Source: Methylococcus capsulatus str. Texas = ATCC 19069 (GTDB lineage Bacteria > Pseudomonadota > Gammaproteobacteria > Methylococcales > Methylococcaceae). Taken from it: a stretch of DNA of 64,000 nt. Shown here in pieces: positions 10,766 to 20,335 of the stretch. The stretch is from positions 124,001 through 188,000 of the forward strand of contig NZ_KE384224.1 of assembly GCF_000424685.1 (NCBI RefSeq), read 5' to 3'. The position numbers and the translations under genes were made by a program. The notes beneath the pieces are model-generated. The model worked only from the letters and a program-made list of their open reading frames with translations, made no database searches and was not told the DNA's origin. The first letter of the stretch is position 1, and every line of letters begins with the position of its first letter.

Positions 10766-11975
10766 GGACAGAAATCTGTCAGACATCCGCCTCTGTCCGG
10801 TAGCCGGGATTCGTTTGGGTACGGCGGCGGCGGCCATCAAGCACGTCGGCCGCGACGACGTGCTGCTCATCGAAATGGCGGAAGGTTCGGCCTGTGCGGC
10901 CGTATTCACCCAGAATGCCTTTTGTGCAGCGCCGGTCACCGTGGCGCGCGAGCATTTACGGCAGGCACCGCGCTGGCTGCTGGTCAATTCGGGCAACGCC
11001 AATGCAGGCACCGGGACGCGAGGTCTGGCGGATGCCCGCGCGAGCTGCGAGGCGGTCGCCGCGCTGGTCGGCGGCCGGGCCGACCGGGTCATGCCTTTTT
11101 CCACCGGCGTGATCGGCGAGTATCTGCCGCTCGACAAGATCCGGGCCGCCTTGCCGAAAGCCTTCGAGGCATTGTCGGAAGATGGCTGGGAGGCGGCCGC
11201 CCGCGCCATCATGACCACCGATACCCGACCGAAGAAGGCGGTCCGCCGAATCGAGATCGCAGGGCGTCCCGTAGTGGTGTCCGGTATTGCCAAGGGCGCC
11301 GGCATGATCCATCCGAACATGGCGACCATGTTGGCCTTCGTCGCCACTGACGCGCGGATCGGGGTCGGGCTGTTGCAGAGCGTTCTCGAGCGGGCGGTGA
11401 ACCGCTCCTTCAATTGCATTACCGTCGATGGTGACACCTCGACCAATGACGCCTGCGTGCTGATGGCGAGCCAGCGCTCGGAAGCTCCGCTGATCGAACC
11501 GGGCAGTGCACATGTCGAGGCATTCCAGTCAGCCGTGGACGCGGTGCTCGCGGAACTGGCCGAAGCGATCGTCCGCGACGGGGAGGGAGCCACCAAGTTC
11601 ATCCGCATCCTGGTCGAAGAAGCGGCTTCGGAAGACGAGGCCAGACTGGTCGGCAAGACCATCGCGCATTCGCCTCTGGTAAAGACCGCGTTCTTCGCCA
11701 GCGATCCCAACTGGGGTCGTATCCTGGCGGCGGTCGGACGGGCGGGATGCAAGGACCTGGACATCTCGCGGGTGGCGATTTGGCTGGACGAGGTCCGGAT
11801 CGTCGCCGCGGGCGCGCGCGACCGCGAGTATACCGAGGCGCGGGGTATCACGGTGATGCGGCGGCCGGAGATTACCGTGCGTGTCTCCCTGGGCAGAGGG
11901 CAGGCGTCCGCACGCGTAATGACCTGCGATTTGTCTCTCGATTACGTCCGTATCAACGCCGAGTACCGGACCTGA
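10749..11975 (+). CDS. argJ: Bifunctional glutamate N-acetyltransferase / amino-acid acetyltransferase
   Basis: 408 residues. ArgJ transfers the acetyl group from N-acetylornithine to glutamate in the cyclic arginine pathway. The autoproteolysis site is visible in HPNMATML, where the precursor is cut before the catalytic Thr to give alpha and beta chains. Other family segments are [13 protein letters not shown] and DGDTSTND. The ATG at 10749 sits inside the end of secA (17-base overlap). Whether it also uses acetyl-CoA cannot be told from sequence alone. Confidence 0.96.
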   Translation: MAASPEDRNLSDIRLCPVAGIRLGTAAAAIKHVGRDDVLLIEMAEGSACAAVFTQNAFCAAPVTVAREHLRQAPRWLLVNSGNANAGTGTRGLADARASCEAVAALVGGRADRVMPFSTGVIGEYLPLDKIRAALPKAFEALSEDGWEAAARAIMTTDTRPKKAVRRIEIAGRPVVVSGIAKGAGMIHPNMATMLAFVATDARIGVGLLQSVLERAVNRSFNCITVDGDTSTNDACVLMASQRSEAPLIEPGSAHVEAFQSAVDAVLAELAEAIVRDGEGATKFIRILVEEAASEDEARLVGKTIAHSPLVKTAFFASDPNWGRILAAVGRAGCKDLDISRVAIWLDEVRIVAAGARDREYTEARGITVMRRPEITVRVSLGRGQASARVMTCDLSLDYVRINAEYRT

Positions 11976-12012
11976 AGCTCCGTTGACAGATCTCGGAAAC
12001 AAGGAGATTCGC

Positions 12013-12933
12013 GTGGCCGTTGGCGTCGTCGAAGATGCCGGCGGGCGCATACTGATCGCACGACGGCCGGCCGAAGTGGATCAAGGCGGTCTGTGGGAAT
12101 TCCCCGGCGGCAAGATCGAGCCCGGCGAGACGCCGTTCGATGCTCTGCGCCGGGAACTGATGGAGGAGACAGGCATCGCCGTGGATGGCGCAGAACCAAT
12201 GTTGGTGGTGCGCCACGATTATCCCTTGCGGCGGGTCGTCCTGGACGTCTGGCGGGTTCGGCGGTTTTCCGGCATTGCGCGCGGTCGCCTGGGGCAGCCC
12301 GTCCGCTGGGTCCGTCCCGATGAACTGGTCGATTTCCGGTTTCCGGCGGCGAACCGATCCATTGTGACGGCGGCCCGGCTGCCGTTCCACTACCCGATCG
12401 TCGAGGATGCAGCGGGCGACCTCGGGGCCATGCGCCGCCAGTTCCGGCGCCTGGTGGCCGAAGGCCACTCCCTGATCCAGTTGCGGGCCAAGGCGCTGTC
12501 GCGGACGGACTTCCGCGCGTTTGCGCGGGAATGCTTGTACCACTGTGCCGACAATCATACTCGATTGATTCTGAACGCCGAGCCGGAGCTGGCAGTCGAG
12601 CTCGGTGCCGCCGGCGTTCATCTCACCAGCGCGCGCTTGAACAGCCTGGATTCAAGGCCGCTGGACGACCGGTTCTGGGTCGCTGCTTCGTGTCACGATG
12701 TGAGCGAACTGGAAAAGGCGGAGTCTCTGCAACTGGATTTCGCCGTTTTCGGTCCCGTGTTGCCTACCCGGTCCCATCCGGAGTCGGCTCCACTGGGCTG
12801 GGAGCATGTCTCCCAATGTCTCCAGTCCGTCAATCTCCCAGTCTATGCATTGGGTGGGATGGCGGCAGAACATCTCGCCAGCGCCAGATCGGCCGGTGCC
12901 TGGGGGATAGCAGGCATTCGGGGATTTCTGTGA
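12013..12933 (+). CDS. Nudix hydrolase (MutT-like) fused to thiamine-phosphate-synthase-like domain
   Basis: 306 residues from a GTG at 12013, chosen because AAGGAG (12001-12006) sits 6 bases upstream. An in-frame TTG at 11983 lacks such a site. Residues 1-125 form a MutT-type Nudix domain with a complete Nudix box (GGKIEPGE followed by RELMEETG), expected to hydrolyse oxidised nucleotides such as 8-oxo-dGTP. The remainder is a ThiE/TenI-like TIM barrel (LIQLRAK, GVHLTS, GPVLPTRSHP). This two-domain protein is known in gammaproteobacteria near secA/argJ. The role of the ThiE-like half in it is unclear. It lies 37 bases after argJ and before glnA. Confidence 0.9.
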   Translation: MAVGVVEDAGGRILIARRPAEVDQGGLWEFPGGKIEPGETPFDALRRELMEETGIAVDGAEPMLVVRHDYPLRRVVLDVWRVRRFSGIARGRLGQPVRWVRPDELVDFRFPAANRSIVTAARLPFHYPIVEDAAGDLGAMRRQFRRLVAEGHSLIQLRAKALSRTDFRAFARECLYHCADNHTRLILNAEPELAVELGAAGVHLTSARLNSLDSRPLDDRFWVAASCHDVSELEKAESLQLDFAVFGPVLPTRSHPESAPLGWEHVSQCLQSVNLPVYALGGMAAEHLASARSAGAWGIAGIRGFL

Positions 12934-12950
12934 TCGCAATGCTCCATAGA

Positions 12951-12997
12951 AGTGCCGTCGGCACTATGATAGTGCGCCATTCGAAACGAATGGCACT
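12951..12997. promoter_or_regulatory. Two palindromes upstream of glnA (candidate operators)
   Basis: Two dyads lie in the 167-base gap before glnA. AGTGCCGTCGGCACT (12951-12965) has 6-base arms around 3 bases. CCATTCGAAACGAATGG (12977-12993) has perfect 7-base arms around AAA. Their flanks share AGTGC/GCACT, loosely like the GCAC/GTGC half-sites of NtrC. A TGGCAC at 12991 resembles the -24 box of sigma-54 promoters, but no matching -12 TTGC is present. Nitrogen control of glnA is therefore plausible but not shown. Confidence 0.4.
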
Positions 12998-13100
12998 TAA
13001 CTCGGGCGTAAAATCAAGAAGATATTTGCCCGGTACCCTTGGTACAATTCCTGTGTAACTGTTGAGTTACCCAATCCTAGCTGGAGGAGACGACTTTACC

Positions 13101-14510
13101 ATGACACCGAAAGACGTATTGCAGATCATCAAGGAAAAGGAAGTCCGCTACGTGGACCTGCGTTTCGCCGACACCCGCGGCAAAGAACAGCACGTGACGG
13201 TCCCCGCCTCGACCATCGACGAGGCCGCCTTCGAAGAGGGCAAGATGTTCGACGGTTCCTCGATCGCCGGATGGAAAGGCATCAACGAGTCTGACATGAT
13301 TCTGATGCCGGATGCATCCACGGCGGTCATGGATCCGTTCTTCGACGATCCGACGCTGATCCTCCGTTGTGACATCGTCGAGCCGGCCACCATGCAGGGT
13401 TATGAGCGCGATCCTCGCTCCATCGCCAAGCGGGCCGAAGCTTACATGAAGTCCACCGGCATTGCCGATACCGCGTTGTTCGGGCCGGAAAACGAGTTCT
13501 TCATCTTCGACGACGTCCGCTGGGGCGCCAACATGTCCGGCTCGTTCTACAAGGTCGATTCCGAGGAGGCGGGCTGGAACTCGGAAAAGGTCTACGAAGA
13601 CGGCAACATCGGCCATCGTCCGGGTGTGAAGGGCGGCTACTTCCCGGTGCCGCCGGTCGACTCCTTCCAGGATCTGCGCTCTGCCATGTGCAATACCCTG
13701 GAGGACATGGGCATGGTCGTGGAAGTCCATCACCACGAAGTAGCCACCGCAGGCCAGTGTGAAATCGGCGTCCGCTGCAATACCCTGGTGAAAAAGGCCG
13801 ACGAGGTACTGTTGCTCAAATACGCCGTTCAGAACGTGGCGCATGCCTATGGCAAGACCGCCACCTTCATGCCGAAACCCCTGGTAGGAGACAACGGCAA
13901 TGGCATGCATGTTCACCAGTCCCTGGCGAAAGACGGCAAGAATCTCTTCAGCGGTGACCTTTACGGCGGGTTGTCCGAAACCGCATTGCACTATATCGGC
14001 GGTATCATCAAGCATGCCAAGGCGCTGAACGCGTTCTGCAATGCCTCCACCAACAGCTACAAGCGGCTGGTGCCGGGTTTCGAAGCGCCGGTCATGCTGG
14101 CTTATTCCGCCCGTAACCGCTCGGCTTCGATCCGTATCCCCTACGTCATGAACCCGAAGGCCCGTCGCATCGAGGTCCGCTTCCCGGATTCCACGGCGAA
14201 TCCATACCTCGCTTTCGCGGCGATGCTGATGGCCGGTCTCGACGGCATCCAGAACAAGATCCATCCGGGCGATGCGATGGACAAGGACCTGTACGACCTG
14301 CCGCCGGAAGAGGAAAAGGCCATTCCTCAGGTATGCTATTCCTTCGATCAGGCCCTGGAAGCGCTGGACAAGGACCGCGAGTTCCTCACGAGGGGTGGTG
14401 TTTTCACCGATGACATGATCGATGCGTACCTCGATCTCAAAGGTCAGGAAGTGACCCGCCTGCGGATGAGCACTCATCCCGTCGAGTTCGATATGTATTA
14501 CAGCCTGTAA
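13101..14510 (+). CDS. glnA: Glutamine synthetase type I
   Basis: 469 residues from the ATG at 13101, exactly the usual GSI-beta length. It makes glutamine from glutamate, ammonia and ATP. Visible signatures are [12 protein letters not shown], the ATP-site region ([16 protein letters not shown]) and the adenylylation loop with Tyr398 in DLYDLPPEE, so activity is probably controlled by GlnE adenylylation. A purine-rich GGAGGA about 12 bases upstream serves as ribosome binding site. It stands alone, with its own terminator downstream and palindromes upstream. Confidence 0.98.
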   Translation: MTPKDVLQIIKEKEVRYVDLRFADTRGKEQHVTVPASTIDEAAFEEGKMFDGSSIAGWKGINESDMILMPDASTAVMDPFFDDPTLILRCDIVEPATMQGYERDPRSIAKRAEAYMKSTGIADTALFGPENEFFIFDDVRWGANMSGSFYKVDSEEAGWNSEKVYEDGNIGHRPGVKGGYFPVPPVDSFQDLRSAMCNTLEDMGMVVEVHHHEVATAGQCEIGVRCNTLVKKADEVLLLKYAVQNVAHAYGKTATFMPKPLVGDNGNGMHVHQSLAKDGKNLFSGDLYGGLSETALHYIGGIIKHAKALNAFCNASTNSYKRLVPGFEAPVMLAYSARNRSASIRIPYVMNPKARRIEVRFPDSTANPYLAFAAMLMAGLDGIQNKIHPGDAMDKDLYDLPPEEEKAIPQVCYSFDQALEALDKDREFLTRGGVFTDDMIDAYLDLKGQEVTRLRMSTHPVEFDMYYSL

Positions 14511-14533
14511 TACAGGGTCTGAGGTCGTGGAGG

Positions 14534-14563
14534 ACCCGCTCGGTCTCGGACCAGGCGGGTTTT
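14534..14563 (+). terminator. Rho-independent terminator of glnA
   Basis: ACCCGC (14534-14539) pairs with GCGGGT (14555-14560), with an inner GGTC/GACC stem. The hairpin is followed by further T residues. It lies 24 bases after the glnA stop codon. Confidence 0.75.
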
Positions 14564-14597
14564 CTCCCATCGGCCTGATTTTCTGGAGAAAAATGGA

Positions 14598-14685
14598 CCG
14601 TCGTAGGCCGACGGCAGCGAAGGAGCCATTCCCGCGCCCGGATCTTGATCCGGGGTGAAGCGGAACCTGGCTCGGTAAAACCGAG
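14598..14685. repeat. Cluster of three short hairpins between glnA and tRNA-Cys
   Basis: Three separate inverted repeats occur within 90 bases: CCGTCG/CGACGG (14598-14614), the perfect CCCGGATC TT GATCCGGG (14637-14654) and CTCGGT AAA ACCGAG (14671-14685). None has a T-run of normal length. They could form the trailer of the tRNA transcript on the minus strand, or a structured intergenic element. No gene is seen in 14571-14723. Confidence 0.45.
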
Positions 14686-14723
14686 TCGGGGAGCGATTAG
14701 TCTCGATCGTGCGGGGGTAAAGA

Positions 14724-14797
14724 TGGAGGCTGAGGTCGGAATCGAACCGGCATAGACGGATTTGCAATCCGCAGCATAACCACTCTGCCACTCAGCC
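14724..14797 (-). tRNA. tRNA-Cys (GCA)
   Basis: 74 bases including an encoded CCA. The acceptor GGCTGAG pairs with CTCAGCC, the discriminator is U as in other tRNA-Cys, the anticodon loop reads TTGCAAA (anticodon GCA), and the T-loop GGTTCGATTCC is present. It is co-oriented with tRNA-Gly, 55 bases downstream of it. Confidence 0.97.
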
Positions 14798-14812
14798 TTT
14801 GAAGGCAAAGCA

Positions 14813-14839
14813 AAAAGCCGCGACGTGAACGCGGCTTTT
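14813..14839 (-). terminator. Hairpin between tRNA-Gly and tRNA-Cys
   Basis: AAAAGCCGCG (14813-14822) and CGCGGCTTTT (14830-14839) form a perfect 10-base inverted repeat with a 7-base loop. On the minus strand it ends in five T residues. It would act as an intrinsic terminator after tRNA-Gly, or as a partial terminator or processing hairpin between the two tRNAs. Confidence 0.65.
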
Positions 14840-14852
14840 CCCAAAAAGCGTT

Positions 14853-14928
<76 letters not shown>

Positions 14929-15052
14929 AATCGATTTGCAACATTGTACTGATCCCGAGTGGGATGTCAACAACCTTTATTTGGGCACTACCGTGATGGG
15001 GCGTTCTGCTACCATCTGATTCCTTTCCAAGACAGTCTTCCCACCACCTCTC

Positions 15053-16081
15053 ATGAATGACGACCTCTGTCGTGACATCACCCGGATTTCTCTGGCCCAT
15101 GGTAACGGCGGCCGTTTGACCCGGGAAATCATCGAAGAAATTTTCGCTTTCCACCTGGGCCGGCAAGAACTGGACACCACGGCTGATGCAGCGAGGCTTC
15201 CGCTGGAGGCCGGGAGCGGCGGCGAGTGGATGATCACCACGGACGGTTTCACGGTCGAGCCTTTGGAGTTCCCGGGCGGTGACGTGGGGAGTCTCGCGGT
15301 GCACGGTACGGTCAACGACCTCGCCGTGTCCGGCGCAGTGCCCCGCTTTCTCAGTCTCAACGTGTTCATAGAGGAAGGGCTCGATGTCGAGATTCTCCGG
15401 CGGATCGTTGCGTCCATGGCGCGTGCCTGCTCGGATTGCGGCGTGAGGGTCTTGGCCGGGGATACCAAAGTGGTCCGGCGGGGACAGGGTGGCGGGCTCT
15501 ATCTGGCAACCACCGGCATAGGGCAAAGGCGGGCGGGCGTCGATCTGGGCTTGCACTGCATTCGCCCGGGCGACCGGGTCATAGTGAGCGGACCGGTGGG
15601 CGATCACGGCGCCGCGGTCCTCTTGGCGCGGGAGCAGTTTGGGTTGGCCGGGAGCCTCCGGTCCGATGCCGGCAGCGTTCTGCCGATCACCGGTATCCTA
15701 CTCGCCCTTTCGGGGCTGCGTTTCATGCGGGATCCCACCCGTGGCGGCGTGGCGACAGTATCGCACGAGATCGCCCGGGCCGCCGGGGCGACCGTTCGCC
15801 TGATCGAGCGTGATTTGCCGGTCCGGCCGGAAGTCCGCAGTGTCTGCGAGATTCTGGGCTACGATCCTTATTATTTGGCTTGTGAAGGAAGGGTGGTGGC
15901 GGTCGTCGACGCCGCGATCGCGGCTGAGGCGGTGGCGGCGCTCCACCAGAGCGGATTCACAGAGGCGTGCATTGCGGGCACGATCGAAATGGGTGCGCCG
16001 CGAGTCGTTCTTCAGACCTCCCTCGGCGGCGAAAGAATCCTCCCCGAACTCGAAGACGATCCGCTCCCCCGCATTTGCTGA
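15053..16081 (+). CDS. hypE: Hydrogenase maturation protein HypE
   Basis: 342 residues of the PurM-like fold. HypE accepts a carbamoyl group from HypF on its C-terminal Cys and dehydrates it to thiocyanate, the source of cyanide ligands for NiFe hydrogenase. The conserved C-terminus PRIC is intact, as are MITTDGFTV near the N-terminus and DPTRGG in the middle. No other hyp or hydrogenase genes are in the window, so this copy is either separated from its cluster or at a cluster edge lying elsewhere. No clear Shine-Dalgarno precedes the ATG. Confidence 0.94.
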   Translation: MNDDLCRDITRISLAHGNGGRLTREIIEEIFAFHLGRQELDTTADAARLPLEAGSGGEWMITTDGFTVEPLEFPGGDVGSLAVHGTVNDLAVSGAVPRFLSLNVFIEEGLDVEILRRIVASMARACSDCGVRVLAGDTKVVRRGQGGGLYLATTGIGQRRAGVDLGLHCIRPGDRVIVSGPVGDHGAAVLLAREQFGLAGSLRSDAGSVLPITGILLALSGLRFMRDPTRGGVATVSHEIARAAGATVRLIERDLPVRPEVRSVCEILGYDPYYLACEGRVVAVVDAAIAAEAVAALHQSGFTEACIAGTIEMGAPRVVLQTSLGGERILPELEDDPLPRIC

Positions 16082-16264
16082 ACCTGCGAAGGACCGCCGT
16101 TCGCGGGGGACGTGTCGATTGTGTCTTTTTGTGTTTTGTCGATAATGCCTCAACGCCGTCCTGTTCCGGTGCCGGCAGGGTGAGGTGCGGCCCGGCCGGT
16201 CGCTCCCCTGTTCACGGGTGGCCCGTGGCCGGCATCTGCGGGAAAAGCATCGAGAAGAACAAAT

Positions 16265-17980
16265 ATGAGCGCCGAACGAATCTCAGAATATGGATTGATC
16301 CTCAAGCGTATCCTTGGCAGTGCGCGCGACTTCGCCGGCTCGGAAGTGGGCTGGAAGGCCAAGATCCTGTTTGTTTCGCTTCTCTTCTTGATGTTGGCGA
16401 TCAACGGTCTGAACGTGCTGAACAGCTATGTGGGCCGCGATTTCATGACCGCGATCGAGAATCGCTACATGGGCGGCTTCGTCTGGTATACGGTGCTCTA
16501 TCTCGGTGTGTTCGCTGCGACCACCGTCGCCGCGGTAATCTACCGGTATTGTGAGGAACGCCTGGGCCTGTTGTGGCGGGAATGGCTGACCCGAAGATTG
16601 GTGAATGCTTATCTGGACGGGCGTGTCTATTACTGTCTCGACGAGAGTCAGGAAGTTGCCAATCCCGACCAGCGCATCGCCGAGGATGTGAAAGCGTTCA
16701 CCGTGACCACGCTTTCCTTCACTTTGATGCTTCTCAACAGTTCGTTCACCGTGCTGGCTTTTTCCGGCGTGATGTGGAGCATCAGTCCCTTGTTGTTCGG
16801 GGTCGCGGTTGCGTATGCCGTGGCGGGCTCCTACTTCACGGTTCGGCTGGGGCGGCCCCTCGTCCAACTCAATTATGATCAGCTCGACCGCGAAGCGGAT
16901 TTTCGCGCGGGTCTCATCCATGTTCGCGAGAATGCCGAATCCATCGCCCTGCTGCATCGGGAACGACGGATTCAGTCCCGCCTGCTGCGGCAGCTCGAAG
17001 CACTCACCGCCAATTTCCGCAGACTGATCGCAGTCAATCGCAACCTAGGATTTTTCACGACCTGGTACAACTATTTGATCCCGGTCATACCGGCACTGGT
17101 GGTTGCTCCCTTGTTCATCGATGCCAAGGTCGAATTCGGTGTGATCACCCAGTCGGCGATGGCGTTCACCTATCTGCTCGGTGCGTTTTCCCTGATCGTG
17201 ACTCAGTTCCAGTCCATTTCGGCGTACACTGCGGTGATAGCCCGCCTTCGCGGACTGATCCAGGCCGTGGAGAAGGTGCGTTCGGGAATCACATCTCCGA
17301 TAGAAGTCTGCGAGATGTGTGACCGGATCGCTTACGAGAAACTGACCCTGTATTCGCCCCGGGACGGCCGGGTGCTGATCGATCAGCTTTCCATGGAGAT
17401 TCCCGCGGGCGGCCGCCTGCTGATCCGAGGCGAGAACCAAACCGCGAAAGTGGCTTTGTTCAGGGCGACGGCCGATCTTTGGACTGCGGGTACCGGAAAG
17501 ATCATCCGTCCTGGCTTGGAAGATACCCTGTTTCTGCCGGAACGGCCGTATCTGCCGCCGGGGACTCTGCGTGAATCTTTGCTGCGCACGGGCGGAGAAG
17601 ATCAGATTCCCGACGATCGGATCATAGCGACTCTGCGGTCTTTGAACGTCGATTCCATTCTGGTGCGGATTGGCGGTCTGGATACGGAGGCGGATTGGGA
17701 TGACGTCCTGTCCCTGGGGGAGCAGCAGCTGTTGGCGTTCACGCATCTTCTTTTGCTTGGCCCCCGTTTCGTGTTCCTGGACCGGCCGGGGACTGCGCTC
17801 GATGCCGAGCAGCTGGATCGGGTGTTGCAAATGCTGCATGACCATTCGATCGCCTACATTACTCTTGGTAACAGCCACGACAATCTGTCGTTCTACGACG
17901 CCGTGCTGGACCTGGAACCTGAGGGCCGTTGGTCCTGGAAAGAGATTCGGGACGGGGTGGTCGTCGAGCCGGCTGGCTGA
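16265..17980 (+). CDS. ABC transporter-like fused permease/ATPase, SbmA/YddA family, degenerate ATPase
   Basis: 571 residues. The N-terminal about 330 residues carry the hydrophobic helices of the SbmA/BacA/YddA permease type, and an ATPase domain follows. The ATPase looks non-catalytic. The Walker A region (from residue 389) reads GENQTAKVA in place of GxxGxGKS, although Lys395 is kept. The Walker B Asp506 is followed by Arg507 instead of the catalytic Glu (FLDRPGTALD). The signature LSLGEQQ is kept, and the switch His position reads NSHD. Known relatives export or import peptides or cofactors. Here transport may not be ATP-driven, or the protein may pair with an active subunit. Flanked by intergenic spaces, it seems monocistronic. 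Confidence 0.85.
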   Translation: MSAERISEYGLILKRILGSARDFAGSEVGWKAKILFVSLLFLMLAINGLNVLNSYVGRDFMTAIENRYMGGFVWYTVLYLGVFAATTVAAVIYRYCEERLGLLWREWLTRRLVNAYLDGRVYYCLDESQEVANPDQRIAEDVKAFTVTTLSFTLMLLNSSFTVLAFSGVMWSISPLLFGVAVAYAVAGSYFTVRLGRPLVQLNYDQLDREADFRAGLIHVRENAESIALLHRERRIQSRLLRQLEALTANFRRLIAVNRNLGFFTTWYNYLIPVIPALVVAPLFIDAKVEFGVITQSAMAFTYLLGAFSLIVTQFQSISAYTAVIARLRGLIQAVEKVRSGITSPIEVCEMCDRIAYEKLTLYSPRDGRVLIDQLSMEIPAGGRLLIRGENQTAKVALFRATADLWTAGTGKIIRPGLEDTLFLPERPYLPPGTLRESLLRTGGEDQIPDDRIIATLRSLNVDSILVRIGGLDTEADWDDVLSLGEQQLLAFTHLLLLGPRFVFLDRPGTALDAEQLDRVLQMLHDHSIAYITLGNSHDNLSFYDAVLDLEPEGRWSWKEIRDGVVVEPAG

Positions 17981-18099
17981 TGCGGGGCAAGGGCAATCCC
18001 GGCCCGGGGCGGATGCAATACGCAAGGGAATGCCGTGAGCCTGTTTCCCCCATCCTGGGGGAAGAGGGGCAGCTTTACTTTCTTCGTCCTCACTCCCTG

Positions 18100-18124
18100 A
18101 CGGGGCCATCCGGTCCCCGTTCTT
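18100..18124 (+). terminator. Possible terminator after the ABC protein gene
   Basis: ACGGGG (18100-18105) pairs with CCCCGT (18115-18120) with an inner CC/GG, followed by TCTT. It lies 120 bases after the stop codon and before the chemoreceptor gene. The T-tract is weak. Confidence 0.4.
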
Positions 18125-18185
18125 CACGGCGAAGCCGGGGCTGCATTTCGCGGCGCCGGGTTGGCTTTGTCTTCAAGGCTCCGAC

Positions 18186-20276
18186 ATGAGACTCCGATTT
18201 ACGGTGCGCGCGCGGCTATTGCTCGCCTGCGTTCTTCCCCTGTCTCTGGCCATGGTATCGATGCTGGGGGTTGTCATTTGGAACTATTATCGAGACCTGG
18301 TCCGAGAGTCGGAGCTGAGACTTCGGGCCGAGGTGAACGAGGCGGGGCTGAGGATAGATCTCGCCAATGTCACCGCCTTGACTGTCCCGAAGACCATGGC
18401 GCTGGCGCAAGAAGCGGGGCTGTTCGGCAATCGGCTGGTATCCTTGGAGTTCGCTCGGAGGATCCTGGAAGCCTTTCCGGAGTTTACCGGTGCTTATTTC
18501 GGTTATGAGCCCGACGGCGACGGCCACGACCGTACCGCTTCCCAGACCGGCGAAGTTCCATCCGACGCAGTGAGCCGGGAAGGACGGTTTCTCCCTTACT
18601 GGTTTCGCGATCGCGAGGACCCTCTGCGAATCCGCCTATCGCCGTTGGTAAACACCGAGTCGAGTTACTATTACCGCGGAGTCAAGAATCGCCACGAAGG
18701 GAAAAAAGAGGAGGAGGGTGTCAGTCTGTCCGGAGGGATCAGCCGGCTTTACCGGAACTCCGGAAACGGGGCGCAAGGCCAGCGGTTCACGATGGTGACC
18801 GAACCTTATGACTACGAAGGAAAATACATGGTGGAGCACGCCGTTCCCTTGCTGCGGGACGGGCGGTTTCTGGGCATCGCGGGAGTGGACAAGGCGCTCA
18901 ATGACATCGACGACACCCTTCGGAAGATGCATCATCATGAATCCGGGGGATTTTTCCTCTTGAGCCAGCGGGGGCGTGTCATCGCCTCGACGGTCGATCC
19001 GTCCGCGCGGGCGCGTCCCATCGAAGATACCCGGTGGTTGGCGGTATTGGAGCCGGCGTATCTCGATACGGGCAAGGGAACTTTCCAGCTGGCGCCCGAT
19101 CCTCGTGACGGCGCCGAAACCTATTTCGTCTCGACGCGATTGGCGACCGGCGATTGGAAGCTGGTTCTGGTTGCCAGCCGCGAGGAAATCCTGGCCGGGC
19201 TTAGCGATACGATCAAGGGTGCGGTGGGCATATCGGCATTCGTTCTGACATCGGTTCTGGGCTTGGCGTTTTTGGCGTTGCGGACGGTGAGCCGCCGTAT
19301 CGAGGACGCGGCGCGCGTCGCGGCACGGGTGGCGGCCGGCGATCTGGGATCACGGCTGGAAGTCGCCGACTCGGATGAAATCGGTGACCTGCTGCGTGCC
19401 ATGGAGGCGATGCGGCAGGCCTTGGCCGACCTGATCGGCCGTGTGAAGCGTTCCAGCGAGCAGTTGGTTGCCTTGGGCGATGAAATCACCACGGCTGCCC
19501 GGCATGATGAGAGTCTGGCGCATGAGTTCGGCGCTCTGACACAGCAGGTCGCCGCGTCGGTCCGCGAGATTTCGACCACCGGTGACGAAATGGTTCGCAA
19601 CGTCGCGGATGTCGCCGGTGCGACCGCCGAAACCGCGGAAGTCGCTTCGGCCGGGAGAGCGTGCCTGGCAGAAACGGAGACCGCGATGCGCCGTATGAGC
19701 GAGAGAATGTCGTCGGTGGTGGAGCGCTTCGCCGCCATTGGCGAACAGGCGAAAGGCATCAACAGGATCATGAATGCCATGACGGACATCGCCGTACAGA
19801 CCAATCTGCTCTCGTTGAACGCCTCGATCGAGGCCGAGAAAGCCGGGAAGCAGGGAGCGGGGTTCGCCGTCGTCGCCAGTGAAATCAGGCGGCTGGCCGA
19901 TCAGAGTGCCGTGGCGGCCCTGGATGTGGAGGCGATGGTGCGTGACATGCAGCGGGCGGTCGCAGGCGGCATCCAGGTTCTTGAGTCTTTCCAGGAGGAC
20001 ATGAGCACGGCCGGTCTGTCGAATGTGCGGCGGCTGGCGGACCATTTCACCGCTGTTCTGGAGCGGATCGAGCCTCTGGTGCCGGGTTTCGGCCAGGTCT
20101 ACGAGGGAATGCGGGCGCAGTCGGAAGGCGCCCGGCAGATCAATGACGCGATGGTTGCGCTGAAGGATGAAGCCCAGGTGGCTGCGGCATCGTCAAAGCA
20201 CTTGAGCTCGATGGTGGTCAAACTCCACACTGCAGTACAGGAATTGCAGGCTGAAATCAGCAAGTTCAGGCTGTAA
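18186..20276 (+). CDS. Methyl-accepting chemotaxis protein, dCache type
   Basis: 696 residues. TM1 spans about 8-31, a large periplasmic dCache-like sensor about 35-335, TM2 about 345-366, HAMP about 366-418, then a coiled-coil signalling domain. The hairpin tip reads [20 protein letters not shown], close to WspA-type receptors rather than to the E. coli receptors. No che or wsp genes are adjacent, so it is an orphan receptor, followed 59 bases later by a GGDEF/EAL protein. That neighbour makes a link to cyclic-di-GMP signalling possible (inference). The ligand is unknown. Confidence 0.92.
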   Translation: MRLRFTVRARLLLACVLPLSLAMVSMLGVVIWNYYRDLVRESELRLRAEVNEAGLRIDLANVTALTVPKTMALAQEAGLFGNRLVSLEFARRILEAFPEFTGAYFGYEPDGDGHDRTASQTGEVPSDAVSREGRFLPYWFRDREDPLRIRLSPLVNTESSYYYRGVKNRHEGKKEEEGVSLSGGISRLYRNSGNGAQGQRFTMVTEPYDYEGKYMVEHAVPLLRDGRFLGIAGVDKALNDIDDTLRKMHHHESGGFFLLSQRGRVIASTVDPSARARPIEDTRWLAVLEPAYLDTGKGTFQLAPDPRDGAETYFVSTRLATGDWKLVLVASREEILAGLSDTIKGAVGISAFVLTSVLGLAFLALRTVSRRIEDAARVAARVAAGDLGSRLEVADSDEIGDLLRAMEAMRQALADLIGRVKRSSEQLVALGDEITTAARHDESLAHEFGALTQQVAASVREISTTGDEMVRNVADVAGATAETAEVASAGRACLAETETAMRRMSERMSSVVERFAAIGEQAKGINRIMNAMTDIAVQTNLLSLNASIEAEKAGKQGAGFAVVASEIRRLADQSAVAALDVEAMVRDMQRAVAGGIQVLESFQEDMSTAGLSNVRRLADHFTAVLERIEPLVPGFGQVYEGMRAQSEGARQINDAMVALKDEAQVAAASSKHLSSMVVKLHTAVQELQAEISKFRL

Positions 20277-20335
20277 ACCGCTTTCACGGCAGCGCGGCCT
20301 CACCCTGTGTTTTCGCGTTCTTTCCAGGGGTATCA

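Noticed and set aside
12991..13005. Sigma-54 promoter before glnA (TGGCAC)
   Set aside because: The -12 TTGC element is missing at the required distance (TCGG is found).
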